Assembly (NCBI RefSeq): GCF_050589825.1
Contig: NZ_JBNGOZ010000002.1
Span: 310,001 to 374,000, forward strand
Length of the DNA stretch: 64,000 bases
DNA from: Carboxylicivirga longa
Lineage (GTDB): Bacteria > Bacteroidota > Bacteroidia > Bacteroidales > Marinilabiliaceae
Direction: 5' to 3'
Both the position numbers and the translations under genes were made by a program. Under the pieces are notes generated by a model that saw nothing but the letters and a program-made list of their open reading frames with translations, had not been told where the DNA came from and made no database searches. Positions 34,252-43,420 of this stretch are shown here, one piece after another (within the stretch, counting starts at the first letter, position 1; each line of letters begins with the position of its first letter).

Positions 34252-35208
34252 TTACTCAAAGCCATAAAACCATTTTCTTACTACCCAATTTCCTTTGGGA
34301 GTCAGATGAAAACGGGGAATAGAAAGAGGATCTTCACCTTGCGTAACAAAACCGGCCGCAGTAGTAAAGCCCAGTTGATAGCCATGTTTAACCAGCATCT
34401 GCCTACTCTTGTCTGAGTAATCTAGCAAAGTACCATTAGGATAGGCAAAAGTCACTGGGTGCTCATCCAAATACCGCAATGGGTGCATCAGCTCTTCATC
34501 TAAACGGTAGGCAGGCTGTTGAGCATGATGAATCAAATGTCGACTACCATGCGCCCCCAGATGTACGAGCGGATGAGCTGCCAGCTGCTGCATTTCACCC
34601 CCAGTAAGCAACTGATCATTGTTGTATTTCTCATATAATTCAGTCCACTGCGCTTGACTGAGCATCTCAACAGCTGTTTTAAGTAATACCTGCCCTTCTG
34701 CAAAGGGCAAATATTTAAAATGATTAACCACAAAATCAGCAGCCTGCTTGCGTGTTAATCCTTTTTTTAGCTGAAAAGTACTGCGACTATAAAACCGATG
34801 CAAAGCAGCCTTGGAAGCATATTGAAAAGCACAACGAATATAAAAAGATGGCATACGCTCCCCGTCTTCAATTAATCCGGTACTTACAAATACACTAAAT
34901 GGAATATTATATGCCTCCATAATGGGCAACAGCGTTGTCAGGTTGTTTCGATATCCATCGTCGAAGGTAAAATGCACCCATGACCTTTGGGCTTTAAAAC
35001 CAACACGACTAAGCTGCCATAAATCATCCATGCTAATAAAATCCACACCCATTCGTTTCCAGTAGTGCAATAAATCAACAAAATCCGCCTCTAAAATATG
35101 AAGGCGCTCGATATAACTATCCTGCCTCTTGGGAGCTACACCGTGCCCAAAATACACAAATCCTTTTCTTGAAAATCGAATTAACAAACGTGCCAGTCTT
35201 TCCTTCAT
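34252..35208 (-). CDS. Polysaccharide deacetylase, NodB-type (EPS-2)
   Basis: A 318-residue protein. WVHFTFDDGYRNNLTTLLPI at about 78-97 is the NodB metal and catalytic motif (TFDDG), and HPLVHLGAHGSRHLIHHAQQ at about 222-241 holds the HxxxH motif. SIPRFHLTPKG is the usual late stretch. It probably N-deacetylates the EPS-2 polymer or its precursor. No signal peptide is evident, so the site of action is uncertain. It is the last gene of EPS-2, 10 bases after the glycosyltransferase. Confidence 0.85.
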   Translation of the reverse strand: MKERLARLLIRFSRKGFVYFGHGVAPKRQDSYIERLHILEADFVDLLHYWKRMGVDFISMDDLWQLSRVGFKAQRSWVHFTFDDGYRNNLTTLLPIMEAYNIPFSVFVSTGLIEDGERMPSFYIRCAFQYASKAALHRFYSRSTFQLKKGLTRKQAADFVVNHFKYLPFAEGQVLLKTAVEMLSQAQWTELYEKYNNDQLLTGGEMQQLAAHPLVHLGAHGSRHLIHHAQQPAYRLDEELMHPLRYLDEHPVTFAYPNGTLLDYSDKSRQMLVKHGYQLGFTTAAGFVTQGEDPLSIPRFHLTPKGNWVVRKWFYGFE

Positions 35209-35218
35209 TGTTCAAATT

Positions 35219-36328
35219 TCAGATGCCTCTATTCCTATACAGCAAGACCTGATATATATCATTATATTGCTGAGCGATGCTTGACCAGCGATAATTTGCC
35301 ATTAGCCTGGAATAAGCAGCTTTGCATTTTTCCTCCATGCGCTTAGGGGTCTTAAGATAATTATCTAAGGTACTTGCGAGGTCAGCAACATCATCAACGC
35401 GAAAATATTCCACCTCATCATTACTAAAAATAGCTTTATTGGCAGGTATATCACTGCAAATAAGTGGTGTTCGCATCATTGCTACTTCTAATAGCATCAT
35501 GGACATGGCTTCTGTTGATGAGGGAAAAACAAATACCTGCGCTTTTTTTACATAAGCCATCAGCAAGGCCTTGTCTTTTATCATGCCAAGAAATTCAACA
35601 TTTAGGTGTTTGCGATAGGACAATAAGCTTTGTCCATAGGCCTCCAGCTGTGTGTAATCGCCTACAATAAGCACCTTTCCCTTATACTTCATACGAGTTA
35701 GCGCCTCCAGAAAAATATGACAACCTTTGAGGGGAATGATACGACCTGCTGCGAACATAATATAGTGGTCGTCAGATGGCAGAGCAGCAACAGCCTGATT
35801 CGGGTTCACACCATTGGGTATATAATGGGAGCGATGGGCGGGTACATTCCTAACCCGTCTGTGTTCGGGTTGGGACACAAAAGTGATGTGATTGGCAAAG
35901 CGAAACATAAGTTGCTCAGTTATTCGAAAAAACACCCGCATGCCACGTCCCCATTTATCCATTTGGTAGGTGCGACCGTGGTGAGTAGCCACTACTTTAT
36001 AACGCAAACGAAGCAGGGGCACAATATAGCCAATATCAATCTGGTGGGTATGCACCAAGTCGTAGTTGCCAAATAAAAGGGCGTGTAAAGCCCCAACAAG
36101 ATTATAGTAAAATATATTGAACTTGTGAGGTAAAAACTTTTTAAAGATAAACAAGCGTACCCCCTCATAGGGTCGCCGATTGGATGCATGAGACTCTGTG
36201 GCATAAACAGTAAATCGATATTCGTTACCTAGCACTTGCACCAGGTTTTCGCCAACAGTAGCCGTTCCTCCGATAGCCGGAAAGCCTTTAAGGCCGAATA
36301 ATGCAATATGGGGTTTTGGGTGATTCAT
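35219..36328 (-). CDS. Glycosyltransferase family 4 (EPS-2)
   Basis: A 369-residue GT-B enzyme. HIALFGLKGFPAIGGTATVG at about 7-26 is the acceptor-side glycine loop; YIMFAAGRIIPLKGCHIFLE at about 188-207 opens the donor domain, and FPSSTEAMSMMLLEVAMMRT at about 268-287 is the E-x7-E region. It should add a sugar to the EPS-2 unit. A 251-base gap with repeats separates it from the flippase gene upstream, and the deacetylase follows after 10 bases. Confidence 0.84.
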   Translation of the reverse strand: MNHPKPHIALFGLKGFPAIGGTATVGENLVQVLGNEYRFTVYATESHASNRRPYEGVRLFIFKKFLPHKFNIFYYNLVGALHALLFGNYDLVHTHQIDIGYIVPLLRLRYKVVATHHGRTYQMDKWGRGMRVFFRITEQLMFRFANHITFVSQPEHRRVRNVPAHRSHYIPNGVNPNQAVAALPSDDHYIMFAAGRIIPLKGCHIFLEALTRMKYKGKVLIVGDYTQLEAYGQSLLSYRKHLNVEFLGMIKDKALLMAYVKKAQVFVFPSSTEAMSMMLLEVAMMRTPLICSDIPANKAIFSNDEVEYFRVDDVADLASTLDNYLKTPKRMEEKCKAAYSRLMANYRWSSIAQQYNDIYQVLLYRNRGI

Positions 36329-36339
36329 GGAGCTTAATC

Positions 36340-36372
36340 AGTAGTGAGTGGTGAGATCCGAGTAATAGGAAA
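36340..36372. repeat. TGAGTGATGAG-type repeat between the flippase and GT4 genes
   Basis: Contains TGAGTGGTGAG at 36345-36355 and CGAGTAATAGG just after it, one-mismatch forms of units at 9021 and 9121. It lies just upstream of the start of the GT4 gene. Confidence 0.45.
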
Positions 36373-36474
36373 TTTCCATAGTCGTAAATAACAATACATT
36401 AATAATTGGGCATTTAATCTGCTCACCTTAGTAATTTGATAAATCTTTAACATTGCAGATGCATTTAACAGTTT

Positions 36475-36530
36475 CATCCTCCTCCCCACTACGTGGGACT
36501 CCTCCTTTGAAAGGAGGAGAGTGAGTCAAA
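36475..36530. repeat. REP-like double-hairpin element, copy 2
   Basis: CCCAC-TAC-GTGGG forms one hairpin next to CCTCCCC, and CTCCTCCTTT (36499-36508) with AAAGGAGGAG (36510-36519) forms an exact inverted repeat. The order matches copy 1 at 29001-29055. The GGGAGG on one side could also pair with the CCTCC of the other hairpin, giving two alternative folds. Confidence 0.5.
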
Positions 36531-36579
36531 TCCATACCCCTCTGAACTTCAAAAGATTACAGATGGATGCAATTATTAT

Positions 36580-38136
36580 TTAGATGCGCTTGCCCCGAAA
36601 CTCCCTGGTCAAGCCCACCATTCTATCCCATATACGGGCCACGCTGACATTCGACCGCATGGTTTTGACGAAAAGCTCGGTTTCTTTGATATTTAGGGGA
36701 TGAAAACGAATGATGAACCATCCGAAGTAAATAATAAACAGTGTGCTCTTGATCATCCACATAGCAAGACCCTGCGCTATATAGCTCATTGGAAAAAAGA
36801 GCATGAGCGCAAGCAATATCAAAAGTCCATAACGGCTGAATATTTTCAGATCATACCTAATTATACAACCCCGCCTAAACAACCAAAACATAAATAAATT
36901 CTTAACCAGCTCGCCAATTACCGTAGCCAATGCCACCCCCACAACACCCATGGATTTCATGAGGCCAACACCCAGTATGAGGCTTAACACCACCACAACG
37001 CGCGATAGCAAAACGATTTGCAAACGCTCTTTCAGCTGTATCAGCATAATTAATGGATAGAAAACACCGTTGGTTAACAAGCCCAGAAGAATCAGTGTCG
37101 TTACCCAATAGGCCTCTGCATATTTATCACCAAACAGATGATAAATAAAGTCGGAGCCAAAAAGTAAAAAATATAAAAAGGGCAGAATAAACAGGGGCAG
37201 AAGCACTTTCACGGTATAATTATATACACGGTTCAGCACCTCGTCACTGGCATTATCATCATACTTTTTAAAGAAAACCGGCTTCACCACCGATTCAAAC
37301 TCACGGATGGGCAACAGCTTATAGCACATCTCATATATTTTTACGGAAAAACCGTAAATACCTACACTATAAGGATTAGACAAAGCCGCCACGATGTAGG
37401 TATCGCTGGTACGACCAATCATACCGGCCCCCAACTCAGTGAGTATTGAATACAGCCAGAAACGCCGTATGCGTCGCTGCAAACCCAACTGAGGCCTTAC
37501 ATCCGGCTCTCGCTTTAGGCTTCGCAAACTCATAACAATAAAAAGGAGTACAACAAGTACATAAATCAATGACAGACAAGCATCGATGCTCAACAGCCAG
37601 TTTACATCAAGGCGCTTAAGTAGGATAATATAAGCAGTACTTCGAAACAGAGTGATAAGCACATTAAGCACTGCCATCTTCTTATGCAAGAGCAAGGCCA
37701 TCAGTACAACCTCAGCCAAATGACGCAGTGAATAAAATAATACAAACAGTATAAAAAAGTAGAGATGACTGCCGAAATCCGGGATATTGAAGAAAGCCGC
37801 CAACTGAACCTGAAAAGCAAGCACTGAAACCAGCATTATCACAACCAATAACAAGGCTATGCCCACAGCAATTCGCAATAACTTACCAATGGCACCGGAA
37901 GCCGATTTTTCTTTTAAACCGGGAATAAAACGCAAGAAAACATGCTTCAGTGGACTGGTAACCAGCAACTGAAAGATGGCAAAAAGACCAAACAACAGCA
38001 CGTAGGTACCATATACATTTACCTCCAGCTTGCGCAGTACAAGTATGGAAGCCAGCATTCCCAGGGCCTGCACAATTAGCTTGGCCATGTACAGCCAGAT
38101 GGTATTTTCGAGCAGTATCTTTTTATTATCACTCAT
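36580..38136 (-). CDS. Oligosaccharide flippase, MOP superfamily (EPS-2)
   Basis: A 518-residue polytopic membrane protein with about twelve to fourteen helices. It begins NTIWLYMAKLIVQALGMLAS and contains long hydrophobic runs such as FIILPFLYFLLFGSDFIYHL-like segments, typical of Wzx-type flippases. It would move lipid-linked EPS-2 units to the periplasm. The start is the ATG at 38136; a TTG two codons upstream is less likely. It lies 2 bases after the deacetylase stop. Downstream is the repeat-rich gap before the GT4 gene. Confidence 0.85.
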   Translation of the reverse strand: MSDNKKILLENTIWLYMAKLIVQALGMLASILVLRKLEVNVYGTYVLLFGLFAIFQLLVTSPLKHVFLRFIPGLKEKSASGAIGKLLRIAVGIALLLVVIMLVSVLAFQVQLAAFFNIPDFGSHLYFFILFVLFYSLRHLAEVVLMALLLHKKMAVLNVLITLFRSTAYIILLKRLDVNWLLSIDACLSLIYVLVVLLFIVMSLRSLKREPDVRPQLGLQRRIRRFWLYSILTELGAGMIGRTSDTYIVAALSNPYSVGIYGFSVKIYEMCYKLLPIREFESVVKPVFFKKYDDNASDEVLNRVYNYTVKVLLPLFILPFLYFLLFGSDFIYHLFGDKYAEAYWVTTLILLGLLTNGVFYPLIMLIQLKERLQIVLLSRVVVVLSLILGVGLMKSMGVVGVALATVIGELVKNLFMFWLFRRGCIIRYDLKIFSRYGLLILLALMLFFPMSYIAQGLAMWMIKSTLFIIYFGWFIIRFHPLNIKETELFVKTMRSNVSVARIWDRMVGLTREFRGKRI

Positions 38137-38138
38137 AA

Positions 38139-39158
38139 TCAAGCATCACGCTGGTGTACAGTTTTGTTAAATAGTTTTTGGATCGTATACTTTAAGTAGG
38201 CTGTCTTAAGTGCCGTTGGCGCACTAACTCCACTTCCCTCAAGGGCTATGCGATGAATGTGATTGGGTACCACATCCTTTTTCAGTCCCTGAACGCCAAA
38301 AGACAGATCGCAGCCCCTTGCTGTTTCATCGAATAAGGCTAAGCTTAAACCACTATCATTTGACGGATAGGCCATTAAGCGACATGGGGCATCGAAGTGT
38401 TCAGAAACGTAGGATACGCTATCGAGTGTTTGTTGGACCTGTTCCTCAATACTCAACTCCTTGTAAGGCGGATGATCCATACTGTGGGCACCTATTATCC
38501 AACCGGCATTGCGCAGTTCCTTAATCTCTGTACTACTCAGATAAACGGGCTCCCGGGCCAGATATTCAGCATAGCTAAAACCCAGCACTCCTGCCATCTC
38601 GTCCAACAAAGCCCGATCACTGTATTTTATGTTGGCCAATAAATGATCAAACTCCTCATTCAAACCTTTTTCTTTCATAAAGGCGTTTAAGCGCTGACCC
38701 TTCTCCTCATGCGCGCTACAGAAGGCCAGCAACATATCGGCTTTGCGCCTGTAATGCAGATCAGCATTATCAACAAAGGCCGGGTTGATAAAAAGTGCAG
38801 GCTTAATGCCATGCTTTTCCAGAATTGGGAACATCTTATCATACACCACCTTAAGACCGTCATCAATGGTAATAAAAAGACTGTTTGGCGGAAGCGGCCA
38901 GCCCTCTTTCTTCCAGGCAATCAGCTGTTCCATCGTCACTAGCTGATAATTATGCTTGAGAAAGAGGATATCCTTCTCAAACTCCTCAGCAGTGCGATAG
39001 GGCTGGCGCGCCTGCAGAGCATCTCCCCTCCACCCCTTGATGCTGTGATAGTTTACGCATACTAACTCAGCCCTTGCTAAGGAACGCAGCCTATTAAAAG
39101 GCAAAAGAGCCGCCGCACGGTAGGCCACTTTTCGAAAGTATGAGCTAGCATTCTTCAT
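38139..39158 (-). CDS. Polysaccharide deacetylase, NodB-type (EPS-2, second)
   Basis: A 339-residue protein. SLFITIDDGLKVVYDKMFPI at about 93-112 carries the NodB TxDDG motif, and AGWIIGAHSMDHPPYKEL at about 216-233 has the His pair. An insertion of about 60 residues between the two motifs (KADMLLAFCSAHEEKGQRLN onward) occurs in some O-antigen-locus members. It overlaps the GT2 gene upstream by 14 bases and is followed 2 bases later by the flippase. Two deacetylases in EPS-2 suggest more than one amino sugar is trimmed, or one modifies the cell wall. Confidence 0.83.
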   Translation of the reverse strand: MKNASSYFRKVAYRAAALLPFNRLRSLARAELVCVNYHSIKGWRGDALQARQPYRTAEEFEKDILFLKHNYQLVTMEQLIAWKKEGWPLPPNSLFITIDDGLKVVYDKMFPILEKHGIKPALFINPAFVDNADLHYRRKADMLLAFCSAHEEKGQRLNAFMKEKGLNEEFDHLLANIKYSDRALLDEMAGVLGFSYAEYLAREPVYLSSTEIKELRNAGWIIGAHSMDHPPYKELSIEEQVQQTLDSVSYVSEHFDAPCRLMAYPSNDSGLSLALFDETARGCDLSFGVQGLKKDVVPNHIHRIALEGSGVSAPTALKTAYLKYTIQKLFNKTVHQRDA

Positions 39159-40107
39159 AAATATATTTCACTTTATTGCTTGGATAAAAGAAAAAGAAAC
39201 CTCCCAGCATCTGCATATCGCGCAGCAGCTGCACTATATAACGCTCAAAAAAAAGGAACGTAAAGGCCTTGCGCATACTATAAGCCACAGCAGCCAGCGT
39301 TATCATCAGATAAAAAGCCAAAGGCAGCCATGGGTGTAACACCAACGCTAAAGCGATTGAGAATAGGAGCACAATTAAAGTGGGATCGCTGCTCAGCATA
39401 CGTTTCAGCACATAGATATTGTTCCAATGACTCCGGTACAAAACCGAGCGGGCATACATGCCGGAACCGCTCAGCAGATCCTTCCACATGCGAGCCGAAT
39501 ATTTATAATCCACAGTATGGTGAATAGCCATGGTATCTTTTTTTCGTAACAACAAAATGCCGCGTTGAGCCAACCGATAACCCAAATCCAAATCCTGCCC
39601 CCGTTTAAATTTGGGGCGCATGCCGCCAACCTCATCCCATAGCTGCCTTGTGATGGCAAAGAGGCCGCCCGTGGTGGGCTGATAAGTATCCTCATCGCAA
39701 AATATCTTGCGATAATAATCTTTCGACAAGAAATTGCCGGATGTATCGTAGTAGTAATTGATAAAATTACCCGAAACAAAAGGATATATTAAGGCACCTT
39801 CATCCGTCAGAATGAGCGGTAGAAAATCAGCCATTAATTCCATATCGCCATCCAAAAAAATAAGAGTCTCCCCTGCTGCTTCACGCGCTCCTATGTTACG
39901 GGCGATGGCAGCATTGCATTTTCCCTTAATTAAAAACGCCCGGCAATACTTCCCAGCTAATTCCAGGCTCTTATCAGTCGATTGCGAATCCACATACAGC
40001 AACTCGGCCTCCAGATGATTGACCGCAATGGCATTAATCACACTCTGCAGGCAACGTTCCAGAGTCGTCGCTTCGTTTTTTCCTATGACAACAAATGAGA
40101 CTTTCAT
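39145..40107 (-). CDS. Glycosyltransferase family 2 with C-terminal membrane helices (EPS-2)
   Basis: A 320-residue GT-A enzyme: KVSFVVIGKNEATTLERCLQ at 2-21, YVDSQSTDKS at about 43-52, IFLDGDMELM at about 87-96 (DxD) and FKRGQDLDLGYRLAQRG at about 170-186 (QxxRW-like region). Two C-terminal hydrophobic segments (LIVLLFSIALALVLHPWLPL and onward) place it at the membrane. The start is ATG at 40107, overlapping the previous stop in ATGA and preceded by GGAGGAGGA; a longer in-frame start at 40194 would add a non-conserved, Pro/Ala-rich tail read out of frame through the upstream gene. Confidence 0.86.
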   Translation of the reverse strand: MKVSFVVIGKNEATTLERCLQSVINAIAVNHLEAELLYVDSQSTDKSLELAGKYCRAFLIKGKCNAAIARNIGAREAAGETLIFLDGDMELMADFLPLILTDEGALIYPFVSGNFINYYYDTSGNFLSKDYYRKIFCDEDTYQPTTGGLFAITRQLWDEVGGMRPKFKRGQDLDLGYRLAQRGILLLRKKDTMAIHHTVDYKYSARMWKDLLSGSGMYARSVLYRSHWNNIYVLKRMLSSDPTLIVLLFSIALALVLHPWLPLAFYLMITLAAVAYSMRKAFTFLFFERYIVQLLRDMQMLGGFFFFYPSNKVKYIYEEC

Positions 40108-40973
40108 TTCTCCTCCTCCAAAATATTTCGTTTGCGATAAAAGGAGACCATGCTGCGTAAGAGCTGCAGGGGCAGGCCGCTTATCGCCTGCCATCCGGCA
40201 TGGCGTTTATAATAGTGCCATAGCATACGCAAACTGCTTGAGGCGTGAGGATCGTTGAACGAACGTAAGAAATCGCCCCAGGATTGACATATAAAGCTTC
40301 GCCCCTTGCCGGTTTCTTCTATTACCGACTGAATCCGAATATCCCAGCAGATAAGGCTTGGGTAAGCAAAGCGGACAGCACGCAAAGTAAAATCATAGTC
40401 GGAAGCATACTGCGGAAAATGCGCATCATCAAAGCCCTTTGTTTTTCGCAGCGCCTCGGCCGGAATTAAAGTACCCCGCCCATTGAGGCATTGGGTGGGT
40501 CGCACACCTTTCATAGGCTGCTCCGGCTGTGAAAACGCTTTATAATATTTGTATTCCTTGGCTTTCCACCATGATATTTTACGTATTCCAGCAAAAAAGA
40601 TACGACCATCCATGGTGGTATTTAAGCAACCCAATATATTCTTAGGATGCCGCTGATGCAATTTCACAAGGTCGGCAATGAGCCACTCATCAAACACAAC
40701 ATCATTATTCAGGGTAATCACCACATCAGCACCCTCTAACAGGGCTCGCTCAAAGCCTTTGTTCATGGACTTGGCCCACCACCAATCACCACTTCCCTTC
40801 ACCTGTATCACCTCCGGATACAACTTCGTAAGCTGTGCTGCGGTACCATCGGTAGAACCATCATCCACCACCACAGTGCTGAAATTACTGAAACGCTGTT
40901 TGGCCAGCAGACTCAAACAGTGCAAGGTATGTTCGATGCGGTTAAAAACCGCAATGACTACAAAAACATTCAT
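40104..40973 (-). CDS. Glycosyltransferase family 2, rhamnosyltransferase-like (EPS-2)
   Basis: A 289-residue GT-A enzyme. FVVIAVFNRIEHTLHCLSLL at 4-23, VVDDGSTDGT at about 35-44 and TLNNDVVFDEWLIADLV at about 87-103 (NND at the DxD position) match RfbF/WbbL-type rhamnosyltransferases. NGRGTLIPAEALRKTKGFDD at about 164-183 is the usual catalytic-domain stretch. It lies 1 base after the polymerase gene and overlaps the next GT2 by 4 bases (ATGA). Rhamnose is suggested by family only; no rml genes are in the window. Confidence 0.85.
   Translation of the reverse strand: MNVFVVIAVFNRIEHTLHCLSLLAKQRFSNFSTVVVDDGSTDGTAAQLTKLYPEVIQVKGSGDWWWAKSMNKGFERALLEGADVVITLNNDVVFDEWLIADLVKLHQRHPKNILGCLNTTMDGRIFFAGIRKISWWKAKEYKYYKAFSQPEQPMKGVRPTQCLNGRGTLIPAEALRKTKGFDDAHFPQYASDYDFTLRAVRFAYPSLICWDIRIQSVIEETGKGRSFICQSWGDFLRSFNDPHASSSLRMLWHYYKRHAGWQAISGLPLQLLRSMVSFYRKRNILEEEK
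40111..40119 (-). promoter_or_regulatory. Strong ribosome-binding site that fixes the start of the GT2 gene
   Basis: On the minus strand GGAGGAGGA-GAA-ATG lies inside the last codons (three Glu) of the upstream gene. Such a good Shine-Dalgarno match is unusual in this group and supports ATG 40107 over the longer frame. Confidence 0.6.
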
Positions 40974-40974
40974 A

Positions 40975-42198
40975 TCAGCTAGTCCTTTGGTTACTTAATT
41001 CATTTTTACTAGTAAACAATATGGCCATCATGCTTAAAGCCATGAAAAAAACTTTACTGAAGTATTCTTCGGAGAAGCCAATGAGTAGCACAATAAGCAA
41101 GGCTCCCAAGGCAAAGCGACGATCAAAACCGTAATAGCCGCACATCCTGAGGAAAGAAATATACATCAACAAGAAATAAAGGGTAAAGCCTAATACACCA
41201 AAGCTTGCCATAAAATTGGTTACACCATTATTTCGATGGATGGTTCGCTTATCGGTTTTACCATCGAAGCGTGTTTCTTTGGATTGCCCCAGGCCCACCA
41301 AAGGACTCCTGCTTAAATCCTGTAAATCCTTCTGCGCACTTTTAAAGCGTGTGTTATAAGTGCCGGCCGTGTAAGACATTTTACTATGTATCTTCGCCCC
41401 AATAAAGTCCACTTCGTTGTAGAGAAATACGAAGCCGATAAACAAAACGGGTATGAGTAAAACCCTTTTCAGCATGCCGGAACGGAGCCACAGGTGCACC
41501 AGGATAAACAGCCCCAGCACCACCAAACCAGCGGTGGAAAAAGTACTCATCAAACCAGCCATCAGAATAACACCCTTAGGGTTAAACAAACGCCCGCTGA
41601 TAATGGAATTAAACAGCAGCGCCACCATGATAAATCCGGCAAAAGCACCGGGCTCCCAAAAAGGACCCGCATTGCGTTTGAGCCATCCGATGGACTCCCC
41701 CTTGGTATTAGCCGTGTAAACAATCAGGTTATCGGGCACTTTATAGTTACTGACCTTATAAAAGGGATGCTCAAAAAGCGGTGTTATCTTATTGGTTAAA
41801 AAGGACTCGAAGGAGGCAAAGTAAGATGGAAAATAGAATATCCAGCTAATGAGCACCGACACACTAAGAATAGTGACTACATAAGCGGGCAGTTTAGTGC
41901 CCACCGATCGCAAGATGAGGTAGGCAAACACCAAACGGATATGCAGTCCCAAAAAACTCGTGAGTGGCAGATAGTAGAATTTCAACATCTGACCCGCTTG
42001 TATGATCAAGACCACTACCAGGTAACCTACAAAAAGCTTGTCCACCTGTTTTTGGCGATAGATAAATACGGCCAAAGCCAGCAACAAACCCACCATGAGA
42101 ACCTCCACGCGCGCACGGTAGAAGAAAGGGATACCCGAAAATGCTATCAGGAGGTACACCAGGAGGTAATCAATTAATTTGGTGGTGTTAATGCGCAT
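40975..42198 (-). CDS. wzy: Wzy-like polymerase/O-antigen ligase family membrane protein (EPS-2)
   Basis: A 407-residue polytopic protein with about ten helices and a long periplasmic loop (about 110-200). NAGPFWEPGAFAGFIMVALL at about 180-199 and SRSPLVGLGQSKETRFD at about 296-312 fit the Wzy_C/O-antigen-ligase family, whose loop Arg and Glu residues take part in transfer. As the only such protein in EPS-2 it is probably the repeat-unit polymerase. It overlaps the upstream GT4 gene by 11 bases and ends 1 base before the GT2 gene. Confidence 0.8.
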   Translation of the reverse strand: MRINTTKLIDYLLVYLLIAFSGIPFFYRARVEVLMVGLLLALAVFIYRQKQVDKLFVGYLVVVLIIQAGQMLKFYYLPLTSFLGLHIRLVFAYLILRSVGTKLPAYVVTILSVSVLISWIFYFPSYFASFESFLTNKITPLFEHPFYKVSNYKVPDNLIVYTANTKGESIGWLKRNAGPFWEPGAFAGFIMVALLFNSIISGRLFNPKGVILMAGLMSTFSTAGLVVLGLFILVHLWLRSGMLKRVLLIPVLFIGFVFLYNEVDFIGAKIHSKMSYTAGTYNTRFKSAQKDLQDLSRSPLVGLGQSKETRFDGKTDKRTIHRNNGVTNFMASFGVLGFTLYFLLMYISFLRMCGYYGFDRRFALGALLIVLLIGFSEEYFSKVFFMALSMMAILFTSKNELSNQRTS

Positions 42199-43420
42199 AC
42201 CCGGCTGTTAATTGTTGATACAAAGCCCTGTACTCACTACCCACCTTGGTCTCGTTAAACTTTTCCAAAACAGCGGATCGGGCGCGAGCAGACAACTCCT
42301 TCTGTCTTTCATCATCCTCGAGACACCAGCCGATACCTTGAGCCAGATCATTGCTAGAGAAGGCTTCCGCAAGATAACCGTTGACCTTATGCTCAATCAT
42401 ATCGCCATTACCCCCCGTAGCGAAAGCCACTACCGGGGTGGCACAAGCCAGGGCTTCCATAATCATGTTGGAGAGGTTTTCCATGCGCGAAGGCACAACC
42501 ACCACATCGGCAGCCGACAGATAATCAATCATTTTGCCCTCCTCTTTAACGAAGCCGGTGTTATGAATTGAAAAGGACAGGTGGTCAAAGCTTGTCTTTC
42601 CCTTATCGCCCACGATGAGCAGTGCATAACGATCGGCCGGAAGATAGGAAAGTGCTTCTTCCAAGAGGTCAAACCCTTTGTTCTTATCCGACAAGGCATC
42701 CACCGCTGCAAAGAGAATCAGTTTTTTATCTTCCCCAAAGTCTAGATCCTTTCGTGCCTTTTCATTGGCAACATATTTTGTTGTGTCGATGCAATTGGGC
42801 AGGTTAAGTACATGCTGATGGTGTAATAAAGCACTCTCTTTGGCACATTGCTCCATCCATCGGCTTAATCCCACAAATGCCAGTTTATCAGTTTGATTAT
42901 AAATGGTAGATTTCAGCCCGTGCCAACGCATCACCCGCTGCGCGGTGGAACGATCCGCTGCCCGAATGCACCCTTCACAGCCACTACGATACTTAAAACA
43001 ATTGGTGGCATAGTGGCAGCCACCGGTATAATACCACATATCGTGCATAGAAACAACAACAGGAGCCTTGATACGAGTCAGCGCTCTTATATTGAAAAAA
43101 CCGCGGTTGATCCAGTGAATGTGCACAATATCGGGTTTCAGCTTGTTAATGCGGCGCGTTTGTCGAAAGGCACAGGTGCCACTGGAAAATAAGGTTCCGG
43201 GCGTGAGGTGAAGCAGCATTTTCTCAATCCTGATGAAGACCTTGCGCAAGAAGCGGAAGCCGGCGCCATCCTGGATATTCACTACACGTCCATCGTTGGA
43301 TTCCTTCTCACCCACAACCATCAGCGAGTCCACGCCCTCTTTTAGCAGGGCGCTGTGCAGCCGGTAAGCGGCTCGCCCCGCCCCGTAAAAATCTTTTCCT
43401 GTAAGATGTACTACTCGCAT
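42188..43420 (-). CDS. Glycosyltransferase family 4, WcaC-like (EPS-2)
   Basis: A 410-residue GT-B enzyme. RVVHLTGKDFYGAGRAAYRL at 2-21 is the acceptor loop. TGGCHYATNCFKYRSGCEGC at about 131-150 is a four-Cys stretch (C-x5-C-x6-C-x2-C) typical of WcaC-type transferases of colanic-acid-like loci, possibly metal-binding. VPSRMENLSNMIMEALACAT at about 315-334 gives the E-x7-E signature. It overlaps the upstream GT gene by 10 bases and the polymerase gene by 11 bases, so the three are translationally coupled. Confidence 0.86.
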   Translation of the reverse strand: MRVVHLTGKDFYGAGRAAYRLHSALLKEGVDSLMVVGEKESNDGRVVNIQDGAGFRFLRKVFIRIEKMLLHLTPGTLFSSGTCAFRQTRRINKLKPDIVHIHWINRGFFNIRALTRIKAPVVVSMHDMWYYTGGCHYATNCFKYRSGCEGCIRAADRSTAQRVMRWHGLKSTIYNQTDKLAFVGLSRWMEQCAKESALLHHQHVLNLPNCIDTTKYVANEKARKDLDFGEDKKLILFAAVDALSDKNKGFDLLEEALSYLPADRYALLIVGDKGKTSFDHLSFSIHNTGFVKEEGKMIDYLSAADVVVVPSRMENLSNMIMEALACATPVVAFATGGNGDMIEHKVNGYLAEAFSSNDLAQGIGWCLEDDERQKELSARARSAVLEKFNETKVGSEYRALYQQLTAGYAH

